Below the pieces are notes generated by a model. The model made no database searches, was not told where the DNA came from, and saw only the letters and a program-made list of their open reading frames with translations. A stretch of DNA of 64,000 bases, taken from Phocoenobacter uteri. GTDB lineage: Bacteria > Pseudomonadota > Gammaproteobacteria > Enterobacterales > Pasteurellaceae. A program made the position numbers and the translations under genes. This document shows positions 57,526 through 64,000 of the stretch, piece by piece. The stretch lies in the NCBI RefSeq assembly GCF_900454895.1, contig NZ_UGTA01000001.1, positions 558,001 to 622,000 of the forward strand, in the 5' to 3' direction. Position 1 is the first letter of the stretch. Every line of letters starts with the position of its first letter.

Positions 57526-58644
57526 ATGAAAAAACTAACAGGTATTATTAAGTTTAAAAAAGATGATAATAATAATGACTATGCTTATGTTTCGTCAGAC
57601 GGAATAGAGTATTCATTTAAACGCAAATATAATGAAGAAATATGGGCTAAAATTGATGTAGGTTCAGAAATTTCTTTTGAACCTTGCCCATTAAAAAATG
57701 GTAAATTTTGCGCTATCAATATTCAGTTGCTAAATGAACCTGTTAGTGTAAGTGATGTTAATCAGACAATATCACCAAGTGATAACGAAACTGAAAAACG
57801 ACTTGTTGGTATAATTAAGTTTAAGAGTAAGGATGATTCAAAAGATGGCTATGCCTATATTTTATCAAACGAAAAACAGTATTTATTTAAGCGTCAATAC
57901 AATCAGGAAATATGGTCTAGTATTGATATTGGCACAGCAGTATCTTTTGAGTTATATCCATTAAAAAATGGTAAGTTCTGTGCTGTCGATATTCAGCTTA
58001 TTGATAATAAGAATGTTCAGGTAGTTCAGAACGAGAGTTCCACAATCAATAAATCAGAGAAGATTACTGAACCTCAAGAATATAGTAGTGTGGAGAAGTG
58101 GGTTAATGCACATGGAAAGTTTTATGATAATTGGTTGAGTCAGTTAATCAATTCTATCTACAATTTGCCACAAGATTATATTGATTATGCTGATTTTGAG
58201 GATATGACTTTTGCGTTGTTAAAACTATTAGGAATTCACGAAATTTCTCAATTTTCTCGAAATGATCAGCGTGGTAAAGCGGACGGTTTTTTCAGGATAG
58301 GAAATTTTGCGGTGATGTACGATTGTACTTTGGAAAATGATTTTTATTTGAAGAAAAAAGATCAAATAGAAAATTATTTAAATAAACTCAATCAAAAATC
58401 ACAATTAACCCTATCTATTATTAAGTCTGATGGTAGTGAGTCGAATAAAACGATACAAATTTCTAATCTGAAAAAGCAAGTGTGGATCATTACTCGTGGT
58501 AAAACCCAAGAACTTGAAGAATTTGAAGGAATTAAAGTAAAAGAGATTTCAATTGATAGTTTATTAAAGATTTTTAGTAATAGATTGAATTCTAAAGATT
58601 ATAATGAAGATAGATTATTGAGTGATTTAATGCTAATTAGCTAA
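57526..58644 (+). CDS. two OB/cold-shock-like domains fused to a FokI-like nuclease-fold domain
   Basis: 372 residues, family not recognised. Residues 4-69 and 93-159 are tandem copies of one domain (GIIKF start, DYAYV / GYAYI, FKRKYNEEIW / FKRQYNQEIW, LKNGKFCAINIQL / LKNGKFCAVDIQL), with the length and strand pattern of a divergent cold-shock OB fold. Residues about 185-372 resemble a PD-(D/E)XK domain of FokI type: FEDMTFALLKLLG with Glu225, KADGFF with Asp253, then VMYDCTL with Asp266. The lysine expected two residues after that Asp (FokI VDTK) is Thr268, so catalysis is doubtful. It starts 60 bp after mukB with no visible terminator between and only a weak ribosome site, so read-through from mukEB is likely. 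Codon use (AGA, ATA) suggests acquisition. Confidence 0.6.
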   Translation: MKKLTGIIKFKKDDNNNDYAYVSSDGIEYSFKRKYNEEIWAKIDVGSEISFEPCPLKNGKFCAINIQLLNEPVSVSDVNQTISPSDNETEKRLVGIIKFKSKDDSKDGYAYILSNEKQYLFKRQYNQEIWSSIDIGTAVSFELYPLKNGKFCAVDIQLIDNKNVQVVQNESSTINKSEKITEPQEYSSVEKWVNAHGKFYDNWLSQLINSIYNLPQDYIDYADFEDMTFALLKLLGIHEISQFSRNDQRGKADGFFRIGNFAVMYDCTLENDFYLKKKDQIENYLNKLNQKSQLTLSIIKSDGSESNKTIQISNLKKQVWIITRGKTQELEEFEGIKVKEISIDSLLKIFSNRLNSKDYNEDRLLSDLMLIS

Positions 58645-58647
58645 GTA

Positions 58648-58682
58648 AAAAAGCCTGTTAATTAAATTAACAGGCTTTTTAT
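58648..58682. terminator. bidirectional terminator between the OB-nuclease-like gene and katG
   Basis: AAAAAGCCTGTTAA pairs with TTAACAGGCTTTTT. T-runs in both directions fit the convergent genes. Confidence 0.9.
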
Positions 58683-58701
58683 TTATCTATTTAAAATAGT
58701 A

Positions 58702-60933
<2,232 letters not shown>

Positions 60934-61006
60934 TTAATTTAAGTATAATTATTTTTTATCTTCTTGCGAATAATAATAGATTACAGTTATGCAAAACAAA
61001 AAACAA

Positions 61007-61043
61007 ATCGATATAAGCTATCAATCCAATAGGGTTTGATTGT
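61007..61043. promoter_or_regulatory. OxyR-type binding site between katG and the MBL gene
   Basis: ATCGATATAAGCTAT (61007-61021) fits the OxyR half-site ATAGNTNNNANCTAT with one mismatch. After the expected 7-nt spacer a second, weaker half-site ATAGGGTTTGATTGT (61029-61043) follows. The centre is about 107 bp from the katG start codon, a sensible place for peroxide activation. Confidence 0.65.
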
Positions 61044-61100
61044 TTTTTATTCACAAAATAGTGTGCTGATACAAAATAGCATTAAAAGGTGGAAGTAAAA

Positions 61101-62243
61101 ATGAAGCAATGTCTTAAAATTTTAAAAAATTTGTTACTCTTTATTATTGGAGTAGGAATGGTTATTTCTGCCTATGTTTATTTCCATCCGACATTTGGTG
61201 GAACACCGAATGCAGAAAGTATGCAACGAATTCAGCATTCTTCTCATTTTGATGGCAAACATTTTCAGAATCTTATACCAACCAATGCAACATCTATTGG
61301 CAAAGCGCAAAGTGAGCGAAAAATCAATCGTTTTGCGTTGACAATGAATTTTCTTTTTCCACCCAAAGGGAAGAATCCAGATAAACCTTTAGTGACTAAT
61401 AAGTTAGACCTTCATTTATTAAAGAATGGTGAATTTGTGTGGCTAGGGCATTCCACCGTATTATTTAAAACGCAAAATAGCACGATTTTAACGGATCCTG
61501 TTTTTAATAATGCGTCGCCAATTCCTTTTTTGGTCGAGCCGTTTGAAATGACGAATACACCTAAAATTACTGATTTACCTTATATTGATATCGTGCTGAT
61601 TTCTCACGATCATTACGATCATCTGGATTATCAAGGGATCAAACAGCTAAAAGAAAAAGTAGGGTATTTTTATGTGCCTTTGGGCGTAAAAGCACATTTA
61701 TTACGTTGGGGCGTGGCAAGTGATAAGGTTGTGGAATATGATTGGTACGAAAAGATGACGTTTAAGCATATTCAATTTGTTTTTGCACCAAGTCGTCATT
61801 TTAGCGGGCGAGGGATTTTTAATCATCGTCAAACATTATGGGGATCGTGGGTTATTCTCTCGCCTGATTTGAAGGTTTATTTTAGTGGCGATGGCGGTTA
61901 TTCTCCTGAATTTGCCAAAATTGGGCAACGGTTTGGTGGTTTTGATATTGCTTTTATGGAAGATGGGGCTTATAACGAGAGCTGGAAAGATATTCATATG
62001 CTGCCAGAACAGACCGCACAAGCAAGCATTGACGTTCAAACAAAAGTGGTTTTGCCAATCCATTGGGGAAAATTTGATTTATCAACTCACCAATGGAATG
62101 AGCCAGTGCGACGTATTGCGAAAAAATTGCAAGAATATAACCATACCGTTTTAGAACAAAATAAAATTAAATTGGTTACTCCAAGAGTTGGCGAAATTTT
62201 TAAGTTAAACAAATTACCACAGTTTGAATGGTGGGAAGAGTAA
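61101..62243 (+). CDS. membrane-anchored MBL-fold hydrolase (UlaG/NAPE-PLD-like)
   Basis: 380 residues: an N-terminal hydrophobic anchor (about 8-26) and a metallo-beta-lactamase fold with WLGHSTVL, TDPVF, HDHYDH at 169-174, FAPSRHFSGRG, FSGDGGYSPEF and PIHWGKFDLS, the set shared by the NAPE-PLD/RomA-like group. The substrate is unknown; relatives act on phosphodiester or lactone bonds. The ATG at 61101 has AAGGTGGAAG in front of it and is preferred to the upstream GTG. It diverges from katG, so the OxyR-type site could also affect it. Confidence 0.8.
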   Translation: MKQCLKILKNLLLFIIGVGMVISAYVYFHPTFGGTPNAESMQRIQHSSHFDGKHFQNLIPTNATSIGKAQSERKINRFALTMNFLFPPKGKNPDKPLVTNKLDLHLLKNGEFVWLGHSTVLFKTQNSTILTDPVFNNASPIPFLVEPFEMTNTPKITDLPYIDIVLISHDHYDHLDYQGIKQLKEKVGYFYVPLGVKAHLLRWGVASDKVVEYDWYEKMTFKHIQFVFAPSRHFSGRGIFNHRQTLWGSWVILSPDLKVYFSGDGGYSPEFAKIGQRFGGFDIAFMEDGAYNESWKDIHMLPEQTAQASIDVQTKVVLPIHWGKFDLSTHQWNEPVRRIAKKLQEYNHTVLEQNKIKLVTPRVGEIFKLNKLPQFEWWEE

Positions 62244-62398
62244 AACATTGTTATACATAGCGGTCATATTTTGAAAGGAATTTGCAAAAATTTTAAGAAA
62301 AGCGATTTTTTATTAAAAATAAGATCCTATTTTAGATTAGCCGAACTTACCTAAAATAAGTTATACTTTCCTCAATTTTTAACTGCGATATTTACTCA

Positions 62399-64000
62399 AT
62401 GAATCTGATCCAAATTGCACTGCCTGTACCACTAAATCGTTATTTTGATTACTTTTTACCCTCTGACACTCAGGCGGTTATTGGTACGAGGGTCGTTGTG
62501 CCTTTTGGTAATCAAAAGAAAATTGGGATTGTGGTTGGGTTTCCTGAGCAGACGGATATTCCAAAGAATAAACTTAAACCGATTTTATCAGTATTAGACG
62601 AAAATCCATTATTTGATGATGAGATTTGGCAATTACTTCAATGGTCAGCGAATTATTATCACGCCCCTTTTGGCGAGGTATTACAAAGTGCATTACCAGT
62701 GAAATTGCGTCAAGGTGAAAGTTGTGAACGAGTGGTTGCGGATCAGTTTGTCGTAACGGAAATGGGACAGAAAGCACTGTTAAATGGCATTTTAAATCGA
62801 GCTAAAAAACAGCAACAGCTATTAACGGAATTAACAAAATTTGCAAATTCTTTTGAAAAACCGACCGCTTGTAGTCCATCTGCTTGGAAAGGATTACTCG
62901 AAAAAGGCTTTATTGAAAAAATAGCAGTTTCCTTTGAAAGCAAAAGTTGGTTGGATAAATTAGAAAATCGTGAACAGTGTAACGCTGATAATCGTTTAAG
63001 ATTAAATAAACAGCAAAGTTTAGTGGTAAGCCGTTTACAATATCAAAAAGGTTTTGGGGTATTTTTACTAAATGGTGTGACGGGATCAGGTAAAACCGAA
63101 GTCTATTTGCAGGTAATTGAAACAGTACTTGCCAAAGGGCAACAGGTTTTAGTATTAGTGCCTGAAATCGGTTTAACGCCACAAACTATCGCACGTTTTC
63201 AAGCACGTTTTAATGTAGAAATTGATACATTGCATTCTAATTTGAATGATACGCAACGCTTGAATGTCTGGCTTAGAGCAAAGAATGGCGAGAGTGCGAT
63301 TATTATTGGGACACGTTCAGCGTTGTTTAGCCAGTTTGAAAATTTAGGTTTGATCATTATTGATGAAGAACACGATAGCTCGTTTAAACAGCAAGACGGT
63401 TGGCGGTATAACGCACGTGATTTAGCGGTGTTACGAGCGAAAAATAATAATATTCCCATTGTGTTAGGCTCGGCAACCCCAAGTTTAGAAAGTGTTCAAA
63501 ATGTCAAAAATGGCAAATTTACGGAATTATTACTACAAAATAGAGCCGGCGATGCTCAACTTGCTCAGCAGTTTGTGATCGATCTTAAAACCCAACAAAT
63601 CTATTCAGGTGTTTCCCAGCAACTGTTATCAATGATGAAAACGCACTTAGAACAGGGCAATCAGGTAATGCTGTTTTTAAATCGTCGTGGATTTGCCCCT
63701 GTGTTACTGTGTCACGAGTGTGGTTGGATTTGTGAATGTAACTCCTGTGAAAAACCTTATACCTATCATCAACAAAAAAATGTGTTACGTTGTCACCATT
63801 GTGCATCGCAAAAAATTATTCCAAGACAATGTGGACATTGTGGCTCTACGAATTTGATTACCACAGGCGTTGGCACGGAGCAGTTGGAACAAGAATTGGT
63901 TCAACAATTTGAAAATTATAAGATTACTCGAATTGACCGTGATAGCACCGTGCGAAAAGGCGCATTAGATAAGCACTTATCAGATATTCAGCAGGGTAAA
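62399..64000 (+). CDS. priA: primosomal replication restart helicase PriA, N-terminal part (runs off window)
   Basis: 534 codons are open up to the window end; E. coli PriA has 732. Visible: the 3'-DNA-binding domain (MNLIQIALPVPLNRYFDYFLP by its ends MNLIQIALP and YFDYFLP; VVVPFGNQKKIG), Walker A GVTGSGKTEVY, LVPEIGLTPQ, IIDEEHDSSFKQ, LGSATPSLES, and an eight-cysteine zinc region (CHEC, CNSC, CHHC, CGHC). It restarts stalled replication forks by loading DnaB. The ribosome site is weak (GCGATAT region). It is preceded by a lone uptake signal near 62259. Confidence 0.95.
   Translation, partial: MNLIQIALPVPLNRYFDYFLPSDTQAVIGTRVVVPFGNQKKIGIVVGFPEQTDIPKNKLKPILSVLDENPLFDDEIWQLLQWSANYYHAPFGEVLQSALPVKLRQGESCERVVADQFVVTEMGQKALLNGILNRAKKQQQLLTELTKFANSFEKPTACSPSAWKGLLEKGFIEKIAVSFESKSWLDKLENREQCNADNRLRLNKQQSLVVSRLQYQKGFGVFLLNGVTGSGKTEVYLQVIETVLAKGQQVLVLVPEIGLTPQTIARFQARFNVEIDTLHSNLNDTQRLNVWLRAKNGESAIIIGTRSALFSQFENLGLIIIDEEHDSSFKQQDGWRYNARDLAVLRAKNNNIPIVLGSATPSLESVQNVKNGKFTELLLQNRAGDAQLAQQFVIDLKTQQIYSGVSQQLLSMMKTHLEQGNQVMLFLNRRGFAPVLLCHECGWICECNSCEKPYTYHQQKNVLRCHHCASQKIIPRQCGHCGSTNLITTGVGTEQLEQELVQQFENYKITRIDRDSTVRKGALDKHLSDIQQGK

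Noticed and set aside
49270..58644. Wadjet/JetABCD or MksBEF defence system
   Set aside because: MukF, MukE and MukB match the housekeeping MukBEF at full length, and no JetD-type topoisomerase-VI-like nuclease is present; only an accessory link to the neighbouring genes remains possible.

Overview
The window is a chromosomal segment from a member of the Pasteurellaceae. The main clue is the DNA-uptake signal core ACAAGCGGT / AAGCGGTC, the Actinobacillus pleuropneumoniae-type signal. It occurs many times between and inside genes, often as inverted pairs. I did not see the Haemophilus-type core AAGTGCGGT. The gene content (galS-mglBAC beside galTKM, fruBKA, mukFEB, srmB, der, ubiK, glnE, pntAB, low-GC coding) fits an Actinobacillus/Mannheimia/Bibersteinia-like genome. 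The species cannot be fixed from the sequence alone.

Layout. 1-12.5 kb: the tail of an OmpA-family gene, then a 4,055-residue surface adhesin built from about 19 Ig-like modules, a VCBS domain, a von Willebrand A domain and a C-terminal RTX/type I secretion signal. 12.5-15.7 kb: a DUF1963 gene fragment, a dCMP deaminase, srmB, and about 700 bp of non-coding repeats. 15.7-22.5 kb: an orphan ATP-grasp enzyme, a purine permease with two PurR-type operators, der, ubiK and pgi. 22.5-31 kb: a complete galactose system, with import (mglBAC), repressor (galS) and catabolism (galTKM); CRP and GalR/GalS-type sites are visible at both promoters. 31-32 kb: two cold-shock genes duplicated together with their long leaders and terminators. 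32-38 kb: glnE and pntAB. 38-45 kb: an accessory stretch with a small membrane protein, a VOC protein, a minimal potassium channel, a marR / metallo-beta-lactamase-fold / exported amidohydrolase operon with a palindromic operator, and two tandem CPBP membrane proteases. 45-49 kb: fruBKA behind a CRP site. 49-58.7 kb: mukF, mukE and mukB, but with a DUF2853 gene and a cytoplasmic trypsin-like protease gene between mukF and mukE, and a two-OB-domain plus FokI-like-nuclease-fold gene directly after mukB. 58.7-64 kb: katG with an OxyR-type site, a membrane-anchored MBL-fold hydrolase, and the first 534 codons of priA.

How the parts work together. The sugar genes form one logic. MglBAC brings galactose in, GalM, GalK and GalT convert it, GalS and CRP control both arms, Pgi sits in the shared hexose-phosphate pool, and FruBKA is a second CRP-controlled sugar route. 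The most unusual regions are the adhesin, whose modules show at least two levels of internal duplication, and the muk locus. There, four of the genes are conserved or recognisable but the companions (protease, DUF2853, OB-nuclease-like protein) are not part of the usual mukFEB operon. The latter is the best candidate here for an undescribed association, though physical linkage is the only evidence. No tRNA, rRNA, CRISPR array, insertion sequence or prophage was recognised.
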